Of a DNA stretch of 45,254 bases, positions 10,501-27,987 are shown one piece after another. The notes under the pieces are model-generated. The model searched no databases. It had not been told where the DNA came from and saw only the letters and a list, made by a program, of their open reading frames with translations. Every line of letters begins with the position of its first letter. Position 1 is the first letter of the stretch. The position numbers were made by a program, and so were the translations under genes. Origin of the DNA: Zygnema cylindricum (taxonomy: Eukaryota > Streptophyta > Zygnematophyceae > Zygnematales > Zygnemataceae); contig JBBHKE010000203.1 of assembly GCA_037447655.1 (NCBI GenBank), forward strand, positions 1 to 45,254, written 5' to 3'.

Positions 10501-13087
10501 GGGTTTTTGAGGGAATTTCATGGCATGAGTTTTGGATTTTTTAAGTCCTGATGTTTTTGTTAAGCTTATGGGATTATGACATGAAACACATAATTTACAT
10601 GGATCCAATGGATGGTTCATCTGAGGACATTATGGGGCTACTATACCTGTTTTTTGGAAATACTATATCAGGTGGTTTTAGATTGAGTTTGATGCTTTCA
10701 ATGTTTTTAATGGTATTTTTTTTTGCTTTTTTCCTGGTCACAGGGCAACATTGATGGGTATCGCCAAACATTATGAAACAGGGGAGGCTTTGCCTGATGA
10801 GCTCTATCAAAAATTAGTGGCTGCCCGAACTTTCCGGGCAGCATCAATGATGATGCGTCAGGTATGTTTACACATTCAAATCACGCAATCCCTTCCACTC
10901 CTTCAAAATCCTCGATATTTTTCCCTGCTCTTCCTCTTTCCTCCTCACTCTAGTACCTTCCCCTCTCACTTCACACACTTTCATCCTCTTTTTGTACTAT
11001 CATCCTTCAACTTCTTCCTTCAGTTCCTATCTGGCTCTTTCCCTATCTACCTCTTTTCTTCGCTCCCACTCTCAATATCAAGCGAAATAAAACCAAACGT
11101 GTCTAGATGAAGAAGCAATAATTTGCTACAAAAAATTAACTCCGGAACTCTTCTTCAAAGCAAGGAACTAACGAAAATAAACCTTTGATGCACTGATAAG
11201 ACACTTGAATTCTCTTTGTTGAACCTGCTTTCCACTCTTTATCCTTCCTTCCTCTCTTTTCTCAGTTCCCTTAGAACATGAATCCTATATGATGAACCTT
11301 CTTCCTACCCTTGCTATCCTCCCTCGGTTTTCTCACGTCCCTTCACCTCTTCAATTGCAGATTCACTTTGCCACTATCGATCTTGAGCTCCATTCCCGAT
11401 ATGAACCCGGCGGTTCAGAAACCGTATTTGATGTGGATAAGCGTGTTGCTGAGAGGACAATGGTTATGCCCCCATTGCCTGAGGATCGATTTTTATGTGG
11501 ATTTAGTCATATCTTTGCAGGAGGCTATGCTGCTGGATACTACAGCTATAAGGTCAGCACAATTTTTTATTTCTTCTTTGTATTCTTTTTATTTCCTTTC
11601 TTCTTGTACATTAGGGACTTTCGGATAGCAATAGTGAATTTTTGAGTTAAAGGAAAAATAGGTAGAGGTTAAGTTGAAGGCTTTGGGTGAAGACAAGCTT
11701 CTAACTGCGAAACAGTCAAGACCTTCAGATTAGTATTTATGGCTTTGAGATCTGTCTGCGGTGTTTTTTTTAGTGTTTTAAGTTCTCTCGCTGTATGCTT
11801 AGGATTATTTATGATATCGCCTTTTCATCACTCTGAATAATGTTATACTTTTCGTGAAACTGGGTCCTATGAAGGTTATGTGGATCATAAAATGAGACAA
11901 AAAGAGTATTTTCAGTTTTCAAGTTTTTTTGACATCAAGGGGCGTTTTGGGATCAGTGGGCGGAGGTATTATCAGCCGATGCCTTTGCAGCATTTGAGGA
12001 TGTGGGACTCGAGAATGAGGAGGTGGGTTTTCAATTTCTTGTACCACACTGAAAATTGCTTTTCACATTAATAGCACTAATTCTGTCCTGGTCTTTTCGC
12101 TCGCTGAACACGAAGCGGTATAATTACCAACAGTTTTTTCGTAACTCTAATACTTACAATCGTCCACATTGTTTGGAATGGGAATAGAATTATTAGCACT
12201 ACAACGGTCCTCATGCTAATTATTTCTCAACGCTAAGAGTGATTCACGGTGCACACTGTGTATCGCTATCGCCATTTGCATTGATGTTTTTTTTCAACCA
12301 CTGGCATCAACAAGGCAACCATTCGATTAATAATCTGAAGTGCACAGAGAAAAATGAGTTTAAAGGCTGAAAAAATCACGAACATTAATAGGTTCAACGT
12401 GTATATCAGCACCCCTTTTTTATATGGAAACAGAAAGGTTTGGTAGTTTTTGGTATTTTTCTTGGTACTCACATAATATACCGTTCTTTTTTCTTTTTTT
12501 TCTGGAAATGTGACTGGACAGGCGGTGAAGGAGACTGGAAAGCGGTTCCGAGAAACTGTTTTGGGTCTCGGAGGAGGCAGAGCTCCCCTCGAGGTATGGA
12601 TTGGAAAAAGAAAAACTCTGTTAAGAGAGAAATATGAGAGTCGTAACGCATTAGAGACACTAGTTATGTGTATTTTTTTTATTTTTGTGAATTTGTTTAT
12701 TTTTATTTTCATGTGTGTTAACTGCTTTTCCTTTAAGTTTGGATTGAGAGAGAGAGAGGGAGAGAGAGAGGGAGAGAGAGAGAGGGAGAGAGACGTAGGA
12801 GTGTCTTAATATCTGTGTATTTTTCTGTACTTATGTGTATTTCTATATTTATGTGTGTTGCTTTATATATTTGTGTGTGTTTTATTATAGTTAGGGGTTT
12901 CTTCTCTAAGTTTGTGTGTTGACCCCAACTTATTGTATGTGTATGTATTTTGTCGAATTTTGGGCAAATCTTTGTTTTTTTTTCTTTTTTGTCCGGATGA
13001 CAGGTTTTCAAGGATTTCAGAGGGCGAGAGCCGTCCACTGCCTCCCTTCTCCGTCACAGTGGCCTCCTCGCTACAGCCTCGGCTTAG
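4556..13087 (+). CDS. M3 zinc oligopeptidase (thimet/oligopeptidase A type), 5' incomplete
   Basis: Fourteen exons: 4556(or 4587)-4663, 4934-5077, 5453-5530, 6241-6393, 6650-6740, 7356-7477, 8123-8230, 9359-9523, 9924-10150, 10744-10861, 11361-11552, 11957-12022, 12522-12593 and 13004-13087 (TAG). Phases agree throughout, giving about 575 residues. The zinc site HEFGH is at about residues 356-360 in the ninth exon. It is followed by the family's third-ligand region [11 protein letters not shown] and the substrate loop [16 protein letters not shown]. Plant organellar and cytosolic members degrade short peptides, including cleaved transit peptides. Those proteins are about 700 or more residues, so roughly 130-150 N-terminal residues are missing, and targeting cannot be judged. 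The first exon probably starts after the acceptor TTTTGCAG at 4586 (branch-like TACTGAT at 4551) rather than at the ATG 4556. Three donors or acceptors are embedded in tandem duplications. Confidence 0.93.
5098..5285. repeat. About 121-bp duplication in oligopeptidase intron 2
   Basis: ATTTCTTCAACGCCTCTTATTGACGGATGC at 5101 is echoed by ATTTCTGCAACGCTTTCAG and TTGATGGATC from 5222. Both copies end in an ATCATG/ATGATG..GTGATTT segment. The first copy starts about 20 bp after the donor at 5078. Confidence 0.7.
5531..6240. other. Oligopeptidase intron 3, no further feature
   Basis: Long T-rich intron between exons ending 5530 and starting 6241, with a good polypyrimidine tract and TTTTTTCAG acceptor. 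I see no nested gene, transposon or repeat array in it. Confidence 0.7.
6746..7015. repeat. (TCC)n-rich microsatellite just after a splice donor
   Basis: Tandem TCC/TCG trinucleotides start within about 6 bp of the donor at 6741 (exon ending 6740), with a nearly pure run at about 6820-6901. All six frames give homopolymer-like Ser/Pro/Leu or Glu/Arg frames, so the long open frames here are artefacts. Confidence 0.95.
7457..7638 (+). repeat. Four tandem copies of an exon end plus its 5' splice site
   Basis: The motif AGTGAGGTAAGC, the exon's last codons plus the donor, occurs at 7472, 7517, 7561 and 7606 (last copy AGTGAGGTGAGC), periods 45, 44 and 45. Each copy also carries the upstream coding part AATTTAACATC or a variant and the downstream GACATAATAGAATTTCA. 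Only the first is in frame with the following exon at 8123; the other three are ready-made decoy or alternative donors. Confidence 0.92.
8297..8760. repeat. About 290-bp-spaced direct duplication in oligopeptidase intron 7
   Basis: GCATGATTCGTTTTATGAG at 8302 and GCATGATTCTTTTTCCGAG at 8592 start two similar T-rich segments. Both continue TCAYTGATT.., a TCATCATTTTTT core and an AATCGTRAAT motif. They are diverged but collinear. Confidence 0.6.
8761..9358. other. Rest of oligopeptidase intron 7
   Basis: AT-rich sequence followed from about 9215 by a long C/T tract ending in CCTCGCAG at the exon start 9359. An 8-bp inverted pair GATGCTAT/ATAGCATC at 8939 and 9057 is too short to call an element. 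Confidence 0.5.
9524..9934 (+). repeat. Intron made of four ~100-bp tandem units, each starting with the next exon's first bases
   Basis: GTACGGCTCCC or near variants begin at 9524 (the donor itself), 9621, 9717, 9820 and 9924 (the first bases of the downstream exon): spacings 97, 96, 103 and 104. Units share AATTGCCGCTTTGCCTGT, TTTCTTTTCCACCTCCATCC and a CTCTGTCG-type end. The 400-bp intron is thus entirely composed of the repeat. It is spliced TCG|GTACGG to CCAG|GTACGG, keeping the Ser-Val-Arg-Leu-Pro frame. Confidence 0.93.
10083..10400 (+). repeat. Duplicated 3' part of the HEFGH exon in the next intron
   Basis: Exon bases 10083-10150 (ATTCGAGGAGTGGAGTGGGA to CCACAG) recur at 10177-10244 after a 94-bp shift, with three substitutions, two of them synonymous. 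In the copy the donor GTAAGA has become ATGAGA. A third, shorter copy (TATCACAATTTATGGAAAAT..) lies at 10361-10394 and is followed by an intact GTGAGG donor. GA-rich microsatellite fills the gaps (10151-10176, 10249-10360). Confidence 0.95.
12741..12905. repeat. GA run and TGTGTATTT-type repeats in oligopeptidase intron 13
   Basis: A GAGAGG run at about 12747-12793 is followed by about 100 bp of imperfect units like TTATGTGTATTTCTATAT. The rest of the intron ends with the acceptor GATGACAG at 13003. Confidence 0.75.
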
Positions 13088-14109
13088 AACGTTTTAATAT
13101 ATTTAAACGTTTTTACTTGATTAAACGGTTATATACGTTCAAACATGTTTTTGTTTTATTCCTTGCACAGGATGAATGAATTGTGGGGGGTTTGAAATTG
13201 AAGAGATTTTCGCTGACTGAATGGAACGCAATTTTAGACTTAGTTTTACGGTTTTTTTTTTCGATTTTTATGGTTTTATGGCCGGTTGTACATGAAGGAT
13301 TTCTCAATTGTAAATGATAAAGTTTCATTATGGTATCTATACATTGTTGTAACATTTTGTATTGGACAACATTTAAAATTTTGTTTAAGGAAAATGTTTA
13401 TTTGTAAATGAATGTGGGAATTGTTATGTGCGTTGTCTTGAAAAGTCAAAGTTTGGAAATGAGTTATTTTTTTGCAAAGATTTCTATGCACAATCTGTTG
13501 AATCATTCTATGGTTTGTTTGAAAATGGGAAGGATTTTTTGCTTCTTGTTACATCATTATTAGATCCCGTGTGTCTTTCTTATCGAGGGACTTCAACTCG
13601 AACGTATTAATGTTATGTTTTTAGTTTAGTTTTTACCTTTGTTTTTTTGTTTTTTTGTTCCCAAGTACTCGGATGGTTTACTGTCGTGTTTTTTTAACAA
13701 AGTCTTACTATTAATGTTAATTGTTAATTGTAAAACATCTTCTTGAGCCCATATATACATCTTGAACCATTTTATATTTTAGAGACTGAAGAAAGCTTGG
13801 GTCCCATAAACAACTGGAAAGTCATCTTAGTCTTGCTCGAAATTTCATTCCTATTTCTTGTTATTGTTATATGCTTACATAAATCTATTTTTTGTTTTTT
13901 TTTTCTCTTCTATCGATTCATCATGTAGACCAGCTCAAATGCTCTTTGGGCTGTCAATCGAAAGTGAAATCATCATTGTGAACTTATTGCCTCGTAAAAC
14001 CTTTATTTTTCAAGCTTGATATTGAGTTCGGAAGAATGCAATGAATCAGAAGAGAAATAAAGGAAGAATTTGCTGAAGATTTGAATCTGATTTTGAATCA
14101 CACTGACCA
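13088..14109. other. Oligopeptidase 3' UTR and spacer
   Basis: T-rich sequence after the stop codon, consistent with a 3' UTR followed by intergenic DNA. Short open frames have no resemblance to known proteins. The extent of the UTR cannot be read from sequence alone. Confidence 0.5.
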
Positions 14110-14326
14110 CACCACTAATCGTTATTAGTGTTGAAGGTTTTTTCGCCACTAAAGACATATTTTCTCCATCAATACTTGTCGGATTGTCAATCTGATGGTT
14201 GCCAATGGAAGGTAAGGTTCTCACCTTCCTATTGACGGATTCTGATTGGGAATCTGATGAGTGTGCGCGGAGAAAAGATGTTTTAAGTGGCGGAAGAACT
14301 TGTAGCACTAGTAATGATTAGAGGTG
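14110..14326. mobile_element. MITE copy 3, CACC/TA family
   Basis: The left end CACCACTAATCGTTATTAGT and right end CTAGTAATGATTAGAGGTG are imperfect inverted repeats; TA follows on the right. Internal arms TTTTTTCGCCACTAAAGACA and GCGGAGAAAAGATG..TTTTAAGTGGC match the other copies. A second palindromic layer, GGTAAGGTTCTCACCTTCC, sits at the centre. Confidence 0.8.
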
Positions 14327-14664
14327 TAGTTTGGAGGCAGCATAACAACAAACTGGGAAATAAAAATGGAAGGATGGTGATTTTAGTCAGCTAACAATAA
14401 AGACACGAATTGAGAAAGCACAACGGTGAAAACCCTGAGAGTGTCTGTTTATATATTGTTCGTTTTTCCAGTGCTTATGTAGTCTTGGGGTTAGGCAAAA
14501 AAAAAAAAGCCTCCCTTCGCTACGTCCCTCTTACTATTCCTGCCTCCCCCTCTCCATTCCTCCCTCCCAGCCTCCCTCCCCTCCCTTCTCTCAACCCTAA
14601 AAAGATCATTTTGGTGTATCGTGATCACATCTTCTCGGGACATATCGAGCTCTCATTGAATCGC

Positions 14665-15215
14665 ATCGGCACGGGTATGGGCAAATCGGTTAACAGTCAG
14701 AAAATCAAGCTTTTTGCATACATCTATCAAAGGTCGCAAAAGTCAAAATTTTAAATACCCGAAACTGACAAAAAAAAAATCAAAATCTGAACACCCGATA
14801 TCCGACCGGGTTACGTCGCGCTTCCAAATTGTTAACCGTTGCCTGATACGCGTTTATGAAAACAAAAGTTAACCAAAACTCGATTTCTCGCGACTACCCG
14901 TACCCGCCTGTACCTGGATATGTACAAAATTAATGGCACATCTCCCTCACACCTTCTTCCACGATACCAACAGTAGAAAGTACAATAATGTTGGATAGTA
15001 TGGACAGTACAAAACCTTCATTTTTTTTTTTTTTTGCTTACCCGACCGTACCCGGTTTTTTTTTTGTGAATCACCCGACCGGGCCGCAATATTTGGCACC
15101 CAAATCCGTTCCGGATCCGACGCGGGCGGTCGGGTAACGGTCGGGTAACGGTCGGGTACGGATTCGGGTACCCGATTGCGACCTCTGACATCCATACAGA
15201 AATTGCATCGGCACG
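14665..15215. other. Spacer with GGGTA/ACCCG-rich block, possible decayed element
   Basis: An 11-bp direct repeat GCATCGGCACG (about 14665 and 15205) bounds a stretch rich in CGGGTA, ACCCG and GTCGGGTAACG tandem motifs (15120-15160). The composition is unlike the surrounding DNA. It could be a decayed transposon with flanking duplication, or chance. I see no coding sequence. Confidence 0.25.
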
Positions 15216-15870
15216 TGCGGAAACCGGTTCATCCGACGATTAAAAGTTTCGACGTTGTTTACATTGCAATGATTATCAATTCTATGAGCCAATAGAAAGC
15301 TGGGCACAGCTGGTTATGATTGCTCACATTACGAAACTGAGCCAATGGAATCCATCTGTTATGTAACCGAAAAGTTCTGATCGGAAAGTTAACCTATTTA
15401 CGGTTACACCATACTATATGGGAACATTACGATATAAAGCATTGATCAACCGCGTATAGGTTTTTCTCAATTGTTTCGCATAATTCAACTATGCGGTCAG
15501 ATTACTGAAGATCGGACGGCTACTACGATGGTACAGCTTCATAAGGACATAAAGTACGGTACGGAGAGTTGTCGGCAGCATTCAAGCATAGTTGTTCACG
15601 GCGTTTAGTGCGAACGATTTAATCGCGACGAATTATACGTAACAAACGCATTGAACCTTTTGAAAAAATCGTAAAAATCGTTAATGAATTTTCGTCCGTA
15701 CTACTCCGTACATGTAAACAAAAATAAATTTCACATATACCGCAGTTTGTACCATTTTCGTACATTTTCCGTATCTTTTCGTCATAGTCCGTACAGCTTC
15801 ACTTGCCAAAGGACATAGTTCTTCGCCAGCGTTCAGAATCTCCTCTTTGGCCCTCTCCTTTCTGAAACCC
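15216..15870. other. Spacer and presumed RPS28 promoter
   Basis: No gene seen. The last part, from about 15780, is pyrimidine-rich (TCTCCTCTTTGGCCCTCTCC) as expected for a ribosomal-protein leader, and carries AAACCCTGAAACC, reminiscent of the plant telo-box. The transcription start cannot be placed. Confidence 0.4.
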
Positions 15871-15922
15871 TGAAACCTCCCGAGCAGTAGAAGGAAGGCT
15901 CCTCTTCTTCACTTCACAGAAA

Positions 15923-17915
15923 ATGGTATGTTTTTCCTTTCTCTCCCTTTGTTCTTCTCTCTCTCTTTCTATCTCCATAGCAGCCATATGCATCCAGACT
16001 CTCTCTCTCCATCTTCTTTACCTTTTTTTTAACCTTTGGCTCATTGGTTTTTGAGAGTATTTGGCTCATTGGTATTAGTGTATGTATTTTGTTTTTCTGT
16101 ATTCCGGCGATCATTTGTTCAGTTTTGGCACTTTTTATGCTTACTGATTCCAAAGGAAGTTTGACCTAAACCAGAACTTAGTCAACACAGTAGAGGAGTC
16201 TGGTTTTGTAATTTTTATTTTATTTTTCTTCCGGAAACACACTTTTTCCACGAGCTTTAGTTTCTGGAAGAGCAAAATCCCTTGAGTAATGCCAGGATCT
16301 GCAATTTTTTTTCCTCTGTCCGCCCTATTTATTTTTAGGGTTTACGAACCCTGACTTAGTTTTCAACCTCATTTCATGTTTGACAGTGATCCAATTTGTT
16401 TTGTACTCTTCATAGTGTTTTCTTACAGGTTTGAAAAAAATAATCTGTGTTTTAAGCTTTTTTCCGTAAACCCTAGCACTCCTCTTTACTCCTTTCTAAA
16501 AGTTGTCAAGCACCCCAAGCTTAGTTTCAATGTGCGATAGCAACTTGAAAACGCTACATGTAGTTTTTCCGTTCCATATGCGTGTTATAGAGTATAATAG
16601 GCATATGGTAAGGGGAAAACACATATAGCGTTCCAAAATGTTTCTGCACGTCAAGACTATGGCTCCAGGGGCGAAATTGGCGTTCAGAGTGTGTGAAGGA
16701 ATGGATAGGACAAGTGGAGTGTGTTCAGACAGAGGGGAGAGGAGAGGAGAAGAGAGGTTTTATAGGCTCGCCCGTAGTACTATTTTTTGTTCTATTCCCG
16801 AAATCCTTCGTTTTGTAACTCACAAATGTGTCCGCTTCTGACTCATTTGGCCCATCATTTTTTCTGAATCATACAAGGATTCATGTGCTTCATTTTTTTC
16901 ATGTGGCAACAGTAACTGAACTGAACGTCGGTAACCGTGAAACTGAAACCTTGGCCGAAACTGTTTGAAACTGAAACTGTCTGAAATTGGAGTGAAATTG
17001 GAGTGGTGACACTGACACTGAAACTGAAACTGAAAATGAAATTGTTTATAGAATGTGTATGAATAATGAAACTGCATGGGTGAGTTTGCAGGATGCTCCA
17101 CCAAAGCTCGCGACAGTTGTGAAGGTGGTGGGCCGTACAGGTTCACGAGGACAGGTGACACAAGTACGTGTCACCATTTTGGACGACAAGGAAAAGAATC
17201 GAGTCATCATGAGGAACGTGAAGGGCCCTGTCAGAGAAGGTACGTCGAGTCTTTTGTTGTAAACACTCTTTGCACTCATTTTGCGGTTCTTGGCTTTTTC
17301 TGAATTTTTCTGTTTCTGTCTCTCTCTCTCGTTCTATCCCATTTCTCTTCCTATCTCTCTCTTATTCTCTCACTGCGCAGTTTTGTCTGCTTGATAGTTG
17401 TGAATAGTTTAATTTTCTCAAGGATTTCAAACAGGATTTGAAACTTCTGGCACATCATGAAACCTGTCACTAATGTATTATGTAGAATCATTGTAGTTTT
17501 TGTACACGTGGAGAAACCCTAAATAGTGATTACCAAGGCCTATGGTTCTTGTAGTATTGTCGCAACTCATGACCTGCATTATACATTCCAGACTTACATG
17601 TGCTGTAAATGCTCACCATCGAAGTCTCGGCTTCCAATTCTTAGAAGGTCCTAATTAGTGAGAGACACAGTTTTCATGAACATTGTTAGTTCCAAGTTAT
17701 TTTAGTATTTGGACAAGAACTTTCCATGTTTCGCGTTAACCAATAGTGATTCTAGTGTAATTTATAGAATGTACATACATTTCTAAATTTATTTTGAATG
17801 TAATTGATGAAACTGGGCTTAGTGTTCACTGTCTTTCTTCTTCACTGTCTTCTTTCTTACAGGTGATATTTTGACTCTTATGGAGTCAGAACGTGAAGCC
17901 AGAAGACTTCGGTAA
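15923..17915 (+). CDS. RPS28: 40S ribosomal protein S28 (eS28)
   Basis: Exons 15923-15925 (the ATG alone at the end of the leader exon), 17092-17239 and 17863-17915 (TAA) join in phase to 67 residues. The product shows the eS28 signature: [30 protein letters not shown] and the C-terminal [10 protein letters not shown]. It is a small OB-fold component of the 40S subunit head near the mRNA exit channel. Family members are about 64-69 residues, so this one is full length. There is a slightly longer loop, LDDKEKNR, before IMRN. The first intron (15926-17091) holds a decayed MITE. A start codon as the only coding bases of exon 1 makes the ATG easy to miss, but the acceptor TTTGCAG at 17091 leads straight into DAPPK. 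Confidence 0.95.
16517..16662. mobile_element. MITE, CCATAGTTC family, in RPS28 intron 1
   Basis: The left side TTAGTTTCAATGTGCGATAG..AACGCTACATGTAG is the inverse of the right side CACATATAGCGTTCCAAAATG..GCACGTCAAGACTATGG. The ends match the better-preserved element at 35547-35711 (CCATAGTTCAAATGTGCGGA). The left terminus is eroded. No clear target duplication is seen. Confidence 0.6.
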
Positions 17916-20018
17916 AATAGAAGTAGGGCAGTCAACAAGCTCACAATCGATTCACAATATGGGGGGATCCTTAATGGATGTTTCTTTCAAAGCGGCTAAT
18001 ATGTGCTGTATTTCCCAGGAGATTTGAAGGCAATAACTGCACACAATACTGAGATCAGCTTCTTGAATTTGTACAACCGGAGAAAATTGTAATCGTTGTG
18101 GCACATTTCTACCATAGTCACTTTGAGCGAGAAAAAAAATGAAGTGGTGTCTTTTGGGATCATGGTGGTGGGAAGGCTTTGTTGGTCTTTTTTTGTCTTT
18201 TTCGTTTTCTTCCCTTTTATGTCCGGGCAATATATGAAGCTTTTGGCTTGGGATATGGTTTCCATGCTGAAGATGCAATTATCTGCAGTCTTAAATGATA
18301 CTTTGATGTTGAATGTTTGTTGCTCTATGGAAAACAGCTCACAAAAAGACGAAACATCTCACTGTTCACAATAGTGCGGTCGGTTTTGACAATACACTGG
18401 CCATATCCTAATTAGCGTCAGGGTTGATGCGAAATTAGAATTAATAATACTAGTATAGTGCAAGAAGATGTGGCCGATGGTGGTCCACGTCCTTGAACAG
18501 GGTTGTTAACACCTTTTTGTGATTTTTGGCCAAAAGAAGCCCTGACCAAATTGGTATTATTAACTCTAATGGTGGTGGGCCGGTGATAGTGGTTCTATGT
18601 GCCAAATCTAGTTAGTGTCAGGTAACAGACGAGGAAAAATATAACGCAAGTGCTAACATCCAATCAAATAAAATTCTCAGTGATAGCATCCAACAGGTCA
18701 GCATGTTCAAAGAGGTTCAAAGATATAACTTTCCAATTTTTTTAATACTGCTGAAACGAAATGAATCTGGGAGGAATTATAAGCTGACATATGGCGAAAA
18801 AAGTCAATAAAGTTGCAAATCTTTTCAGGCTAATGCTTTGCAGTCCATAAGCAACAACCATTTACAGTAAGTCGATCGCCAAATGGAGAAGTTACAATCT
18901 CCACGCGCATTCCAACTAGGAGGCTAATGGTTGTTCTGTCTTTGTTGACAGATAACTCATCATCTCATGCTACAGTTAAAAATTCCTTGAAAAGTAAGCT
19001 AAAAGCGCTATTTAGCAATACTCAAGGTCGTTACACAGGAATTAGTAGCGTTGCGAGCAGAAGTTTTCTGGTATGTGATTGCCAAGGGTACCGATGTACA
19101 TCCGGTACGGAGTGGCAGTACGTCCGACACAGCAGTACAAGTCCGTATTTATTTTTAGTGTGAACCTGACCGTTGGACGCATCATTGCCTGTCGTGGCAA
19201 AAGCGTGATTGTTTCGTGCAAACGAACTTCAAAGGTATTTGCACAGGTAATTAACTGAAAGGACCACAAAGGAACTGAAAGGACCACAAAGGAGCTAAAA
19301 GTACACCGTAGAAAATACCAATCATAAGATAGGTTGCTAGGTGGGCTGTGGGTTGAATAGAGGTCGGTATTCATGACCCAAGGCAAAAAAAAACTAAATA
19401 AAGTACCAAAATACTGGCATCCCCCAGCCTTTGGAATTGGGTTAAAACCGATCCGCAGTATACCGGATGGTAACTGGTACAGTGCGCAACACTTGGAAAT
19501 AGGACATTTGTGCACTACAAGAAGTATAAAGCGGGAGAGAAAGAGGAATAATAGCATCGACCTTTTTTACAGAAAAAGTGAGCATGGGTCCGCATTTTTA
19601 AGGCACACAGCATTGTAAGCCACATGAAAAGAACAAAGAAGACAAAACGAATAACCGAACAAAGTTACAAACGGAGAACCATATGCCTAGAATGAGGAAA
19701 ATGTGCATATATGAAGACCGCACATCATAGTCATAGTTTTAGCCGTTTTGTATGCATTTTGACTATAGAAACACAATACAAAAACGGGTAAATAGTGAGT
19801 ATTCAAACATCAGAACAGTCATTCACTTAAATCTATAAACACGTTCACAAAAACAGAATATTGTTTTTTGCTAAGTAGTAACATTAAATGTAAACAATCA
19901 AAAGTACACCAGTATAGAGACGGTCATAGTAGAAAATGGATGTAGAGCAGACAAAAATAGACCAATTCCCGCACAGTCATAAAAATAAATAAAAAATGTG
20001 CAATTAAAGAAGACACTA
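17916..20018. other. RPS28 3' UTR and gene-free spacer
   Basis: Low-GC mixed sequence. Two near-repeats, CTAATTAGCGTCAGG (about 18409) and CTAGTTAGTGTCAGG (about 18608), and a 21-bp tandem ACTGAAAGGACCACAAAGGA (19254-19297) are the only structures noticed. The longest open frame (19042-19557, minus) has no recognisable motif. I call no gene. Confidence 0.55.
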
Positions 20019-20234
20019 CACCGCTCATCGTTATTAGTGTTATAGTTTTTTCGCCACTTAAAACATCTTTTCTTCGTGCATATTTGCCAGATTGTCAATC
20101 AGATTGTTTGCTATTGGAAGGCAAAAATTCCACCTTCCTCTTAGCTCTCTCCCATTGACAATCCAACAAGTGTGCACGAAGAAAAAATATTTCGAGTTGT
20201 GAAAAAAGACTAACACTAATAACGATTAGTGGTG
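20019..20234. mobile_element. MITE copy 4, CACC/TA family (best preserved short copy)
   Basis: Flanked by TA on both sides (20017-20018 and 20235-20236). Ends are CACCGCTCATCGTTATTAGT and CACTAATAACGATTAGTGGTG, nearly perfect inverses. Internal arms: TTTTTTCGCCACTTAAAACA and TGTGCACGAAGAAAAAATAT. It is non-coding and about 216 bp. Confidence 0.88.
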
Positions 20235-21039
20235 TACTTTCCATAGAGTGGTTTATTAGGAGTTTGAGGTCTTTTATGGTTTAAAAAATGGATCTAAAAC
20301 AAAGGAAAGTACACCGATCTCCTCACTAATATCAAAAAAAAGATGTAAAAAGAACAAAAAAAAACATTATTTCCACGCAGCCACGACAAAAAATTGGATG
20401 TAGAACAAAAAAAATATACTGTAGAACAAAAAAAAAATGTACAACAAACAAAAATAGAGCCGACGCCTTTATACAAGCCGCTTACAATGTAAACAGGCCA
20501 AAAAATGTCACGTCACAAATGAGCACACGACTGTACAGAACTACAATCTCTTCAGAGACCTATAATCCACTCTAAAAATGGTGTGACCAAAACTCCCTTT
20601 TATGTCGACTTAAATAAAAGCCGTCAAAACTCAACTGATAACTGTACGGAGAACAGTTAACAGAAACTGAAACTGTGCGTTCAGATTCTCCTTCAAAACA
20701 AGGATAAGAAAAAGGATAACAAAAAAAACAAGAAAAAACAAAACCCACTACTTTCCCTCCTTCAGAGGGCGAAGGATAAATCCCAACTAGAAAGTTCAAA
20801 CGAAAACCAAAAAGAACCACTCGCAAATCCTTTCCTCTCCCTCTCCTACCTCTCCCGCTCCTCCCTCTCTCTCCTCTCCTCTCCTCTCCCTTCTCTATGG
20901 AAGTTTTTTCTCGCCGGTTTTGTTAAAACTTCGGCAATCGCAATAGCTGTACAACGGGACGAAAAAATGAACCCTCGAAAAATTGTAAAAAGGATATGAA
21001 ACCTTTTCTTCGGTCCCACATAAACATTTTCTGCCTTTA
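20235..21039. other. Spacer downstream of the beta-amylase gene
   Basis: Contains A-rich imperfect repeats (GTAGAACAAAAAAAA-type, 20400-20450) and unique sequence, some of which may be beta-amylase 3' flank. No gene is supported. Confidence 0.5.
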
Positions 21040-21446
21040 TCTCTTTCTCTCTCTCTCTTTCTCTACTTCTCTCTCTCTCTCACTCTCCGTTCCCCCCTCT
21101 CTCTTTCTCTTTCTCTTTCTCTCTCTTTCTCACTATAAATATGAAACCTTCGGTCCCATTCTAGACAAAAAACATATGCTTTTCGCTAACTCTCTCTCTC
21201 CTCCCTCTCCCTCTCTCTCTCTTTTTCTCTCTCAGTATCTCACCATCAGTTCTGCTGCATCAGTTCTGTCTCTCCCTCTCACTTACCCTCTCCCTCCCTC
21301 TCACCACCAGTTCTGCTTTCTCCCCCTCTCCCTCCCTCTCACCACCAGTTCTGCTTTCTCCCCCTCTCCCTCCCCCTCTCCCTTCCCCTCTCTCCCTCTC
21401 TCCCTCCCTTCCTCTCTCTCTCTCCCTCTCTCCCTTTCCCTCTCTC
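21040..21446. repeat. (CT)n-rich tract abutting the beta-amylase stop codon
   Basis: Long CTCTCT/CCCTCT runs with an internal duplicated unit CTCACCACCAGTTCTGCTTT (21300 and 21338) and related ACCATCAGTTCTGCTGC. The same ACCATCAGCTCCGCTGC occurs in the final coding exon at 21458. The tract may have grown by duplicating the end of the gene. Confidence 0.85.
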
Positions 21447-21449
21447 TCT

Positions 21450-27987
<6,538 letters not shown>

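Noticed and set aside
12238-12400. Possible decayed MITE in an oligopeptidase intron
   Set aside because: Weak similarity (GTGCACAGAGAAAAATGAGTTTAAA) without matching termini.
19042-19557. 171-residue minus-strand frame
   Set aside because: No recognisable motif, hydrophobic patches typical of AT-rich noncoding DNA, no splice context or neighbouring exons.
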